Part shown: piece by piece, positions 11,842-21,273 of the stretch
How the letters are laid out: each line of letters starts with the position of its first letter
How positions within the stretch are numbered: position 1 is the first letter of the stretch
Assembly: GCA_014529385.2 (NCBI GenBank)
Contig: CM043963.1
Span: 106,295,912 to 106,359,911 of the forward strand
DNA from: Adiantum capillus-veneris
Lineage: Eukaryota; Streptophyta; Polypodiopsida; Polypodiales; Pteridaceae
Length of the DNA stretch: 64,000 bases
Direction of reading: 5' to 3'
Notes under the pieces: generated by a model
What the model saw: only the letters and a program-made list of their open reading frames with translations
What the model was told of the DNA's origin: nothing
Database searches by the model: none
Program-made: the position numbers and the translations under genes

Positions 11842-12499
11842 GGCTAGCATGCAACCAGACGTCTCTTCTTAAACCTCATCCAGTCACATTCGTTTTTGAT
11901 AGCGTTGCTATTTCGACCTCTTCAATTGCAGAGGAGAATTTTCTTTGATTCACCTCTTCCATTCTTTTTGAGAAATTGTATCAGTACTAGGGTACCTAGG
12001 TACCGGGTCTAATCAAGTAGGCAAATACAAGTAAAGACTGCTAAAACCAAAAATTGGAAGAAAGATCTTAAACCAGAGGAGCTATGCCAAAAGTACAACA
12101 CCAAGAAGATTGAGAGAATGTTTTCTTCTTTGAACATCTTTCCATTAACAAAGATAGATTTGGGTGCTAAGCTAATGGACAAAGAACAAGGTGAAAAATA
12201 GAAGAAATAGTACCCAGAGTAGCTCACTGAGCTGAATGTTGGGGAAAGATTTGTTTAGCTAGATGGATGATCACAAGGGCAACAAGAATGAAATAAGTTT
12301 GACTTTAGACTAGTAGAGGAAACCAGTCAGGCAAACTTTGATTAGGGGAACCTAGAAATCAAGGAGATAGAAAGTGAGAATGGATTACTGGAGTTGATCA
12401 ACCCCTTTAATGATTATGGTAGTGGTATTAGGACTCAAAAGAAAGATGAGTCACTAGCTAAGCGAAAGGAGGAGGCCCAAATTGGTTGCTTCCAGATGA
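11022..12499. other. Repeat flanks, no recognised gene
   Basis: This stretch contains a ~60-bp direct duplication at 11383-11443 and 11481-11541 (period 98) and a (CT)n tract at 11798-11839. From about 12000 onward it becomes A-rich plus-strand sequence, probably the decayed part of the gypsy element that continues at 12500. Confidence 0.5.
11798..11839 (+). repeat. (CT)n microsatellite
   Basis: An uninterrupted CT dinucleotide repeat of about 21 units. Confidence 0.95.
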
Positions 12500-13720
12500 T
12501 CAAGAAGTCAAAGAAGAGAATCTTGATTTAGAGGAGAACCCTTGATGGATGAAAATTAAAAAGCATCTAAAGCCAAAAATCAAGGATAAATCAAGGGCAC
12601 TATTTCAAAAATATAAAGATGTATTTTTCCTGAGAACACACAGATCTAAAAGGAGTAGATCTAGAGGTGTATCAACATCAAATACCACTAAAACCAGATG
12701 CCAAGCCCATAAGGCTGCATAGATATAGGATGAACCCAAATTATGCTAAGAAAGTCAAGGTGGAGATAGAAAATCTTCTCAAGACAAGGTTCATAATAGA
12801 AGTTGCAAGCAGTGTGACTAGCTATTTCGAATAGCAGTGGTTCCCAAGAAGAATGGAAAGCTAAGGGCATGTGTGGATTACAGAAAGATAAATGCTCAGA
12901 CCATCAAGGAACCTTTTCCACTACCCTTTAAAGATATGTTAATGGACAAGATTTCATGCCACAAAATGTACATCTTTATGGATGGATACTGTGGTTACAA
13001 TCAGATTTAGATTGCACCTAAAGACTGGGCTAAAATAACATTCATCAATGAATGGGGAGCATTCATGTACCTAATCATGCCATTTTTCCTCTGTAATGCT
13101 CCAAAAAAATTCCAGAGATGTATGATGGAGATATTCAGTGAGTTTCTACACAAGTTTTTGGCCATATTTGTAGATGATTTCACCATCTTCTCCACAAAGG
13201 AAATGCATTTGCTCTTCTTGGAGATGGTTTTGGAGCGGTTCAAGCAGAACAGAATATGCCTAAACCCTTTCAAATCAGTGTTCATGGTATGGAAAGGACA
13301 ACTTCTGGGACACATCATCTCCAAAAATGGCATCGAGATGGCCACTGATCAAGTTAAGTACGTTTAGTAAGCTAGAGTGAAAACAATATTGTCTAGAAGC
13401 CAAAGCACTTCCCTCATATGTTTGTAGCCAAAGCACTTCCCTCATATGAGTTAACCAAGAAAAGGAATAAGTTTATCAGACCCAAGAATGCGAGAAAAAT
13501 TTCGAGTGCTTGAAGGATGCAATCAGTAGAAAGACAGTTCTTTGTCAACTGGATTGGGATGTAATCTTTTATGTGCATGTTGATGCCTCTTGAATGGCGA
13601 TGGAGGAAATACTGGCCTAGTCTAATAGGAAGATAGACTGCCCAATCTACTACACTAGTCGTCGGTTCAGATACATTCTATGTATTGTATCTCTAGTGCA
13701 TAATAACTTGTATATGCTAA
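12500..13720 (+). pseudogene. Ty3-gypsy reverse transcriptase / RNase H remnant
   Basis: Across frame changes the translation gives ALFQKYKDVF, then KPDAKPIRLHRYRMNPNYAK, VPKKNGKLRACVDYRKIN, FPLPFKDMLMDK, an AFMYLIMPFFLCNAPKKFQR block and FAIFVDDF-like catalytic residues (…AIFVDDFTIFS). These are RT motifs in family order. LGHIISKNGIEM follows, then an RNase H start (FECLKDAISRKTVL…VHVDAS) near 13490-13600. The 100-codon open frame at 13065-13367 is the best-kept part. Several stops make it non-functional. It is truncated downstream where the satellite begins. Confidence 0.85.
13380..13450 (+). repeat. Short tandem duplication (~30 bp)
   Basis: The phrase AGCCAAAGCACTTCCCTCAT occurs twice in a row in the gypsy RNase H remnant, a local duplication that broke the frame. 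Confidence 0.85.
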
Positions 13721-14640
13721 TCAATAGCATACTCATCTGTAGACTGATACTAGTAACCACACTATATATAATACTCAAAATGCTTGTTAACACACTAAGT
13801 AAGATAGGTAGCATGCCAAGTATGCTAGTTAGCATACTTGGTATGCTGGTACACACTATATATGTTGGTCATCATACTATGTAAGATGGTTAGCTCACTC
13901 TCTATGGCCGTAGTAAGCATATTAGGCGTGATGTTTAGCTAAATGTGTATGGTAGTTACCACAATGTTTATGCTAGTTAGCATTCCCAACATGGTATTTA
14001 GCATTCATAGTATGCTAATAAGCATGAAGAGTATGCTGGTCAAAACAAGATGTATGCTATTTACCACACTATATACTATTTAGCATACCTAGTATGCTCA
14101 CCAACATGATGAGTATGCTATTTAACACAACGTTTATGATAGTTCGCCTTCCTAGTATGGTGGGTATGATGTGTAACATAATGAGTATGCTAGTTAGCAT
14201 GCCTACCTAGTAATCTACATATAATACAAATTTTGATGGTTAACACAATATGTTATGTTAGTTAACACACCTATTATGCTATTTAGCATGCTGAGTACAC
14301 TATTTAACACAAGGTTTATGCTAGTTAGCATGCTTAGTAATCTACCTAGCATATAGAGTATGCTGGTTAACGCAATATGTATGCTAATCAACACCCTTAA
14401 TGCTAGTTAATATGCCTAGTATGATCACCAACATTTTGAGTATGATCTTTAACACAAGGTTTATGCTAGTTAGCATTCCTAGTATGTTGGGTGCGTTGTT
14501 TAGCAAAATGAGTATGCTAGTTAGTATGCCTCGTAATCTTATAGAGTATGTTGGTTAACACAATATGTATGCTAATTAACACCCTTTATGCTAGGTATCA
14601 TACCTAGTATGCTCACTGGCATGCTGCATTCTCTCACAAA
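13690..14640 (+). repeat. Degenerate palindrome-rich satellite
   Basis: About 950 bp consist of diverged short units built around TATGCTAGTTAGCAT and related forms (TATGCTGGTTAACAC, TATTTAGCATGC), each partly self-complementary. TATGCTAGTTAGCAT or near copies occur at about 13821, 13969, 14187, 14322 and 14462. A longer-range order is visible: the string (C)ACCAACAT(G/T)…GAGTATG recurs near 14100 and 14428, about 325 bp apart. No open frame is meaningful here. Confidence 0.85.
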
Positions 14641-15543
14641 CTCTCACAACCAAAGGCCCGATGCTTTCCTGGCAATACCGCAAACTTCTCGACAGTGTGT
14701 ACTGAATGGAGTTCCTTGGGTTGTTGTTTTGGAATCCATATTTGTGCAATATTAATTTGGGCTATAAGTATTGCTTGGGTACCCATATTTTCTTAGGGAG
14801 AAACTGTTGTTTCAGCTTGCGAGTTGTAGTGGAGTTCGGTGGAGAGATATCTTTGAATTGACTTTGTTAAAACCTTGCGACTTTATCCTTTCTGATCCAT
14901 ATATGCTTGGTAGCTTTAGTAGACAGAGTAGGTGGGGTTTGTCATGGTACGCTGTCGTGAATTCCCATTGATTTTTTCTTACTTGTTGAACTCCCGTTCT
15001 CGGGAAGAGTACTTGCTATAATGACTCGCTTTGCTTGCGTTGTTGGTCTCTTTGGAATCCATTGTTGGACAATGGTTGTTTGTAAGGGTTGCTTAGCTTT
15101 ATCCGTCGAGTGCATCACTGATGGTTTTTTTGTAGCTACAATAGGAAAAGGAGCTTGCTATTTTCTTGAAGCAGATTGGATGTTGACTATATTGTAGCTC
15201 TAATAAAGTTGTACAGAGGTTTCCCGAGCAATAAAGGATGTTGTGTGGGCTTATCTTCTACCACATAAAATTTATGCGGGTAGACATATTGGTTAACTTG
15301 TACCAGGAGCACTGTCCAACCCATTACCTTGATTGAGTGCTTTGAATAATTGTGGAGATTTTGTTGTGCTGGCTATAATTGATTGTCCAGTTGGAGTTGC
15401 TTCTAAAGGATGTAGGAGATCAGGTTACCTTAAGCACCTGAATCAAGAATTGTTGTCTCACCTCCACTTGATTGTGTCCTAGTTTGACAGTAATTGCAGG
15501 ATCCTCCATGTTCTCGATTTCAAAATTTGTTACTTTAATGACA
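14641..15543. other. No recognised gene; possible LTR of the minus-strand gypsy fragment
   Basis: This stretch follows the integrase end of the minus-strand gypsy remnant, so it may include its 3' LTR. I could not find a second copy in the window to define an LTR. The only open frame (14771-14971) is unrecognised. Confidence 0.35.
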
Positions 15544-16904
15544 TTAATCTTTAGGGGAGGCCCATACTGAAGTTGTTGTCAAAGAAGCCTCCGATTTGCT
15601 ATTCATTCCTTGGCCTCTGCTTGTGCTTCTGCAACAATCTACTGTTTTTCTTGGGTCTGTTTCTTCTCCTTGTGGATTCTCAGAAGCATACTCGGGGTTC
15701 GTGGTAGATGAAATTTTTAAAGCCGACATCTACTAATCCAGTTGGGTATTTCGTCATCGTCTAATGTAGCAAGTTTAATGATGCCACTTGGTGATAAGTC
15801 TTTGATCACAAATGGTCCCATTCCTCGCTTCTTTAGCTTCTTAGCATGTTGTTTCAAAGTGTAAATCAAAACATAATCACATTTTCTAAATTCTTTTGAT
15901 CGTACATGCTTATCAAAAAACTCTTTTTGCCTTCTTTTTTGCGCATAGATGGAAGCTACTGCTTTTAAGTGAAGCTCATAGCCTTTCAAGGTCATCTATT
16001 TGTGAAGACATTTCGTGGCGTGTCCACTCAAGTTGTTTGGCTCCTCTTAGTGTTGGGATTAGGAATTCCATAGGTAAGATAGCGTTAAGACCAAATACCC
16101 TGTTGTATTGTGTTGTTCCAATCAAGGTTTTATTAGCTATTCTATAAGCCCCATAGTGTTGAATGTAACTTTTGATCCCAATCCGTTCTTGATTTTGAGG
16201 CTATTTTGGTTAAGATTGTACATAGTCTTATTTGTAGCTTTTTCCTGCCCATTAGCATGTGGATGGTACAGAGCAAACTTTTTATGAACTACCATGAACT
16301 CATCAAGAAGATTTTCAATTGCTTCATTTATAAAATGTGTGTCCTGATCACTGGCAATTTCTATAGGTAGACCATATCTAGCAAAGACATTTTCATATAG
16401 AAATTGCGCAGTAGTCCTGGCATCAGCTTTTTGTGTAGCTTTAGCTTCGACCCATTTAGTGAGATAATCCGTGGCTACAATGATATACTGGGCATGTGTT
16501 TTGTGAGCGGGGGATGAAATTGGTCCCACAAAGTCTATTCTACACTTAGCAAAAGCTCTAGTTCCCATCAATTGTCGTGCATCCCTTTTTATCGGCACTT
16601 TGCTGCATTAACAAGAGTCGCATTGTCTTGTATATTCATTCGCGTCCATATGTAATGTTGGCCACCATATCCCAGTGGTCAAGACAAGTTTTACTGTCTT
16701 TCCCCTCGAGAAATGGCCTCCAATTATTCCTTCATGTGCTTGCTCAAGGATTGGAAGGTACATGCTTTCCGTTGTGCATAGCCTAAGCTGGTTATCCTTT
16801 CCTCCTTTATAAAGCTCGTTTTTAATCAAAGTGAAGTCACAAGATTCTATTTCTATCGCCTTCTGCCGTGCTCTGGTGGTATTTTTAGGAAATATTTGTG
16901 TCAT
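15544..16904 (-). pseudogene. Ty3-gypsy integrase remnant (zinc-binding domain, catalytic core, C-terminal domain)
   Basis: Reading the minus strand from 16904: an H2C2-type zinc-binding block (LEQAHEGIIGGHF…GIWWPTLHMDA…QCDSC), then the core with CRIDFVGPI, YIIVATDYLTKWVEAKA, RYGLPIEIASDQDTHF and YHPHANGQ (16137-16598). The C-terminal part follows (15717-15995: LKAVASIYAQKRRQKEFFDK, then GPFVIKDLSPSG). Core acidic residues D and D are present; the third, E, sits in the NGQEKATN block. Frames change at about 16600 and 16000. No RT lies upstream (16905 onward), so this is a truncated copy. The open frame at 15544-15729 is the weakly conserved tail. Confidence 0.88.
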
Positions 16905-17189
16905 AAAATCTAATATCTAACCAACCCAAATGATTTTCTCATATTAAATTGATCACTTAATGTGGGAGAATAAATTGGAACAAGTGTTAAGATATAGATA
17001 TGTGCTTATAGATCTATCTCAACACGGGGCCAATTGTAAAGGGGCCCAAATGAGAGATGGTCTATCAAAGAGCAAGGCTAACCAATGGAGCATAAGACCT
17101 TAGGGTTAGCTTCATTGAAGACCTCCAATAATGTGTTTAAAAGTCCTTTGACCTTAGGTAAGCTAGGGCTGAGCTTGAGGCGGGAACCC
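16905..17189. other. No recognised gene
   Basis: This short A+T-rich flank links the integrase remnant to the minisatellite. It shows no repeat and no coding pattern. Confidence 0.4.
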
Positions 17190-17410
17190 GGCCCAAGCTC
17201 GAGGTGCTTGTCATGCTTGAGGTGATTGTCATGCTTGAGGTGCTTGATTAAGGTGCTTGAGGTGCTTGATCTGCTACATGCTTGAGGTGCTTGACTTGCT
17301 ACTTGATTAAGGTGCTCGAGGTGCTTTGACATGCTTGCCTGAGATGCTTGTGGGAATACACCCTAGTCCAAGTGCTTAGTCATGCTTGATGACTAAGGTG
17401 CTTGAGCACC
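17190..17410 (+). repeat. GCTTGAGGT minisatellite
   Basis: The words GCTTGAGGTG and GCTTGATTAAGGT alternate in degenerate tandem over about 200 bp. The minus-strand Leu/Lys/His-rich open frame at 17078-17332 is produced by this repeat and is not a gene. Confidence 0.85.
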
Positions 17411-18640
17411 AAAAGTCAAAATATCCCTACAAGAGGGGGAGCGAGCCCTTTTCCTAGGGGCTAGAGAGAGAACACACACTCACACACACAAGGAAGGCCC
17501 AAGCTTGAAGAGGCAACAAGGACACATGTTAGGCCCCTACCTATGTTACCTTCATGAGATGCCTGAAACCTATTGGTTGGCCACCCAAGGGGTCCAATAG
17601 TAATTTAGGAGATTTAATTAATTGATTTAGCATTTATCTAGCCCTCTCTCTCTCTCAAAGGGGAAAGGGGGACACTTGTCTCAAGGCTACCCCTACTGCT
17701 TGTAATGCCCCCTGCTCATGATTGGCTAGGGCTGGAGGGGTCCAATGAGCTTCAAGCATGAGCTACAAGGGGGGGTCGACCCAAGCAAGCTAGGGGGTTG
17801 CTTAGGAGGTATACTCACCCACACACACTCACAAACACTCTCATTGTGTGCTATGCAAAGTGCAAGAGCTCCCTCTCCAAGCAAGTAGAGGTTGAGAGCC
17901 TACACCAACACTCTTGGCTATGGAGTGCAAATCCAACCAAGAGCCATGCTTCAATGCTTAAGCTTGCCATCTCCTTCTTCTTCATTACTATGCTATTATG
18001 TATGCTAGCAACAAGAGTATGATAAGTGAGAAACTAATTCTTTCTCCTACAAAATGTTTCTTCTTCCTCTTCCCTACCCTCATTCCCTGCTAGCTCTCTC
18101 CACCTTCGAAGGTGTTTGAGGTCTTGGGACTGAGGCCTGGGATAGTTCAAGCTTTCTTCAAGTTTATGTTATGTTTGTGATGCATGAAGCTTTCCATGTT
18201 CACTGCATCACCTAGGTCATAAGGAACACAAAGACTGTATTGTAACAAGTCTCTCTTAATGGGAGAAATCATAATACAAATGCCTATTGGAGGGGGGACC
18301 GGCTCCACATAAATCCGGTCCTCAACTGTTGTCATGTTCTCTAAATTCTCTCTCTTGCAAAAGTATTGTTCATGCCAAGTTAACTAATTGCTATGATTAT
18401 GTTGCTATCTTCAAATATGTTCACCCGTTATGCTCATAAAGTTATTTCTCAAAAGTACTCTCATTAATTTACGCTACTCTCAAGTTAAATAGGCCAATTC
18501 CATTACAATTTGTGTTTCCAAGAAGTCAACAATGTATTTGTGTTTCCAAGAAGTCAACAATGTATTGATTCCATTCTGGTGTAGCTACTATTTGAAACAG
18601 TGTCGCATGTTCTACTGGTGGTTTGATCTACATTTGGCAC
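17411..18640. other. Non-coding repeat-like DNA
   Basis: No gene is recognised. It contains short CA-rich stretches (17467-17490, 17815-17840) and a perfect 28-bp tandem duplication at 18511-18566 (TGTGTTTCCAAGAAGTCAAC core). Confidence 0.5.
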
Positions 18641-18650
18641 AACTAATTAT

Positions 18651-18842
18651 CTAATCATGAACATCAACACACATAGTTGGCCAATGCACTCCCAATTGTC
18701 TCAAGCGTTGAAAAGTTTTTGTGGATGAGCAATGAAATGTTAAGTCTTGATTATGTGCTTCCACCAAGTAGGCATCGTATTCCTCTAGATTTATGCACAA
18801 CAAAGAATCTTTAAATGCCCCATCTAAATAGAACAAACAACC
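18651..18842 (-). pseudogene. Ty3-gypsy integrase zinc-binding (H2C2) remnant
   Basis: The minus-strand frame reads YLVEAHNQDLTFHCSSTKTF and then RQLGVHWPTMCVDVHD, matching the H2C2 region that precedes the gypsy integrase core (pattern L.EAH…H.S..KT…LGVHWPTM..D). It is a fragment of about 60 codons. The remainder of the element is absent or unrecognisable. Confidence 0.7.
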
Positions 18843-19272
18843 ATGTATTAATGCAATGACAAAATTTGGCTATACCATACCATCAAAAGTTTATGATAAA
18901 ATAACTAGCAGAGCACCGGACCCTGTGTAGGGATCGACCGGTCCACCCATCCACTTCCTTTCTACTACAAACATAGAGAATTTTACTTCTCCGAGAGCGA
19001 GCCAGAACACCTCCAACCTACCTGAGCTAGACATAAGCTGAGGCCTCTTTGCCTCCCTCCATAAACCGGAGCTCTGAAAGGATCCCAAGTACTAGTAGGT
19101 GGTAGGGTATCAACACCAACCATACCAGTTTAGGCGCCATGTCTCTTTGATGCCAAGCACCGGGTGTTTAGGCAAAGCCAAGGCAAAATCCCTGACCTGT
19201 TAGCCGTGTAGGTCATTCAACCCCCAACGCACTAACCGTGTAGATGAGCCTAAATGAAAAGAAGCAGGCCTA

Positions 19273-19277
19273 GGCAA
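19273..19277. repeat. Target-site duplication GGCAA (left)
   Basis: GGCAA immediately precedes the left LTR and is repeated at 26373-26377 immediately after the right LTR. Confidence 0.92.
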
Positions 19278-19493
19278 TGATGAGTGCGCGTGTGCGTGTA
19301 TGGAGTGTGTGCAAGAGAGGGGAAGAAGAGAAATGGGAAAGGGGGAGATGAAGCACAATACACAGCAGGTTTGGGGTTAGTGGAGAGGAAAGTGAGAGAG
19401 TAGTCAACTCTCTCCCTTTCTCTCCCTATATTCATTTAGGTGAAAGTGTAAATAGGGGCGGTTTCCCACGGCCACCTGGCCTACACCGCAACA
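19278..19493 (-). repeat. 3' LTR of the 19-26 kb copia element
   Basis: The LTR ends are TG…CA (plus strand TGATGAG…CAACA). It is nearly identical to 26157-26372. On the minus strand the polypurine tract AAGTGGGAGAT directly precedes it (plus 19494-19504). Confidence 0.94.
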
Positions 19494-19576
19494 ATCTCCC
19501 ACTTGAAGGTCATGGTGGCCAATAGTGGCATTAGTATAGTTAGTCTATACAAAATTGATGAAGCATTGCCGAGGCT

Positions 19577-21271
19577 TCATCCTACACCCATAAGTTCTAT
19601 ACAATGTGTAAATCGCTCCGAGGCTAGGCTCTTTGTGAGAGCATCTGCGGGGTTGTCATCAGTGTGAACCTTGACAAGCTCGATATGCTTGCCAGCCAAT
19701 GCATCTCGTATGACATGGTATCTGACCTCTATGTGTTTCGACTTTGAGTGAAACACTGGATTCTTTGCCAAAGCAATGGCACTCTGACTATCACAATGTA
19801 ATACTGGAACCTCGTGAATGCCCAAATCTCCCACTAGACGAGCTAACCATATGGCTTCCTTGCTGGCGTCAGACGCAACAACATATTCTGCCTCCGTGGT
19901 AGATGAAGATGTGCAATCTTGGAGACACGATCTCCAAGAGATAGCTACTCCAGCAAACATGAACACATAGCCAGATGTGGATCTTCTACGATCCACGCAA
20001 CCCGCATAATCCGCATCCGTGTAACCTACAATAGATGCATCACTGTTTCTGAAGCGTAAACACTTGCTAGCTGTACCTTTCAAATATCTGAGGATTTTCT
20101 TCACTGCTTCCCAATGCTTCTTGCCAGGGTTTGCCATGTACCTACTAACCACTCCCACTGCATGTGCAATGTCTGGTCTTGTGGCTACCATAGCATACAT
20201 CAAACTACCAATTGCTGAAGAATATGGTACTTTCACCATTTCCTCTTTCTCAGCCACTGTCTTGGGAGAGTCTTCCTTGCTAAGTTTGGAGTATGCATGC
20301 ATTGGGGTACTCAATGACTTCCCCCCCTGCATACTAAAACGTTGCAAGACTTTGTGAATGTACTTGTCTTGAGATAATTCAAGAATTCCACGTTTCCTGT
20401 CTCTCTTCATGTGCATACCAAGAAAGTGATTGGCATCTCCCAAATCCTTCATGGAAAACTGAGTGCTGAGCATCTTTTTCAACTGATTGATTTCATCAAT
20501 TGATTTGCCTGCGATAAGCATATCATCTACATACAAGATCAAGATGATTAAAGAACCATTGTTCAACCTTTTTGTGTATAAGCAGTGATCCTCTTGACTT
20601 CTTATGTAACCCTGAGACTGCATGAACTTGTCGAATTTTTGATACCATTGCCTTGAACCTTGCTTGAGGCCATAGAGTGCCTTTTTAAGTCTACAAACCA
20701 TTTCTGTCCTCGTTGGTTTTTGGGTTTCACATACGAATCCCTCTGGTTGTTTCATGTAGACATCTTCATCTAGATCCCCGTGAAGAAATGCTGTGTTCAC
20801 ATCCATTTGGACAAGTTCCATGTGCTGGATAGCAACCAAGCCAAGCACGGTGCGAAGTGTAGTCATCTTGACTACTGGAGAGAAAATCTCATCAAAATCC
20901 ACACCTTTTTGCTGCTTGAAACCCTTGGCAACTAGACGAGCCTTGTATCTAGGCTCCGGATACTTCTTCTTGTATATCCACTTGCAAGGTAAAGCATTTG
21001 GTAATTCAACCAAATCCCATGTCTCATTAGCCACAATCGAATTGTATTCTGATTGCATAGCCTGTTCCCACTTAACGCTATCCTCCATTTGTATAGCTTC
21101 TTTGTAGCAGGTTGGCTCTCCACTGTTAGTGACCAAAATGTGGTGTATACCCGGCTCAAACCGCTCGGGCGCACGTGATACTCTCTCAGAGCATCTCAGT
21201 GCCTGACTGCTGGACTCCGCTCTCTCCGGAGCAAAATGTAGTATCTTGCACTTGAGGAGTGGGTGCAACAC
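19577..21271 (-). CDS. Copia reverse transcriptase-RNase H frame
   Basis: This 564-codon frame holds the RT: KQQKGVDFDEIFSPVVK, QMDVNTAFLHGDLDEDVYM, KKALYGLKQGSRQWYQKFD and the catalytic ILYVDDMLIAG. It is followed by RNase H: VGYTDADYAGC, TEAEYVVASDASKEAIWL and HSKSKHIEVRYHVIRD, ending ELMGVG just before the polypurine tract. No internal stop occurs and the catalytic YVDD is intact. The listed start is a GTG and is not a real start: the frame normally continues from integrase, and a one-base shift near 21274 separates them. The protein would copy element RNA into DNA within cytoplasmic virus-like particles. Confidence 0.9.
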   Translation of the reverse strand: MLHPLLKCKILHFAPERAESSSQALRCSERVSRAPERFEPGIHHILVTNSGEPTCYKEAIQMEDSVKWEQAMQSEYNSIVANETWDLVELPNALPCKWIYKKKYPEPRYKARLVAKGFKQQKGVDFDEIFSPVVKMTTLRTVLGLVAIQHMELVQMDVNTAFLHGDLDEDVYMKQPEGFVCETQKPTRTEMVCRLKKALYGLKQGSRQWYQKFDKFMQSQGYIRSQEDHCLYTKRLNNGSLIILILYVDDMLIAGKSIDEINQLKKMLSTQFSMKDLGDANHFLGMHMKRDRKRGILELSQDKYIHKVLQRFSMQGGKSLSTPMHAYSKLSKEDSPKTVAEKEEMVKVPYSSAIGSLMYAMVATRPDIAHAVGVVSRYMANPGKKHWEAVKKILRYLKGTASKCLRFRNSDASIVGYTDADYAGCVDRRRSTSGYVFMFAGVAISWRSCLQDCTSSSTTEAEYVVASDASKEAIWLARLVGDLGIHEVPVLHCDSQSAIALAKNPVFHSKSKHIEVRYHVIRDALAGKHIELVKVHTDDNPADALTKSLASERFTHCIELMGVG

Positions 21272-21273
21272 TA

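Noticed and set aside
13690-14640. CRISPR-like array
   Set aside because: Units are diverged and contiguous, without unique spacers, and the context is a plant genome; it is a degenerate satellite.
19250-19435. Paired frames at 19250-19435 and 26066-26314 as a small gene family
   Set aside because: Both are the LTR of the 19-26 kb copia element read in the same frame.
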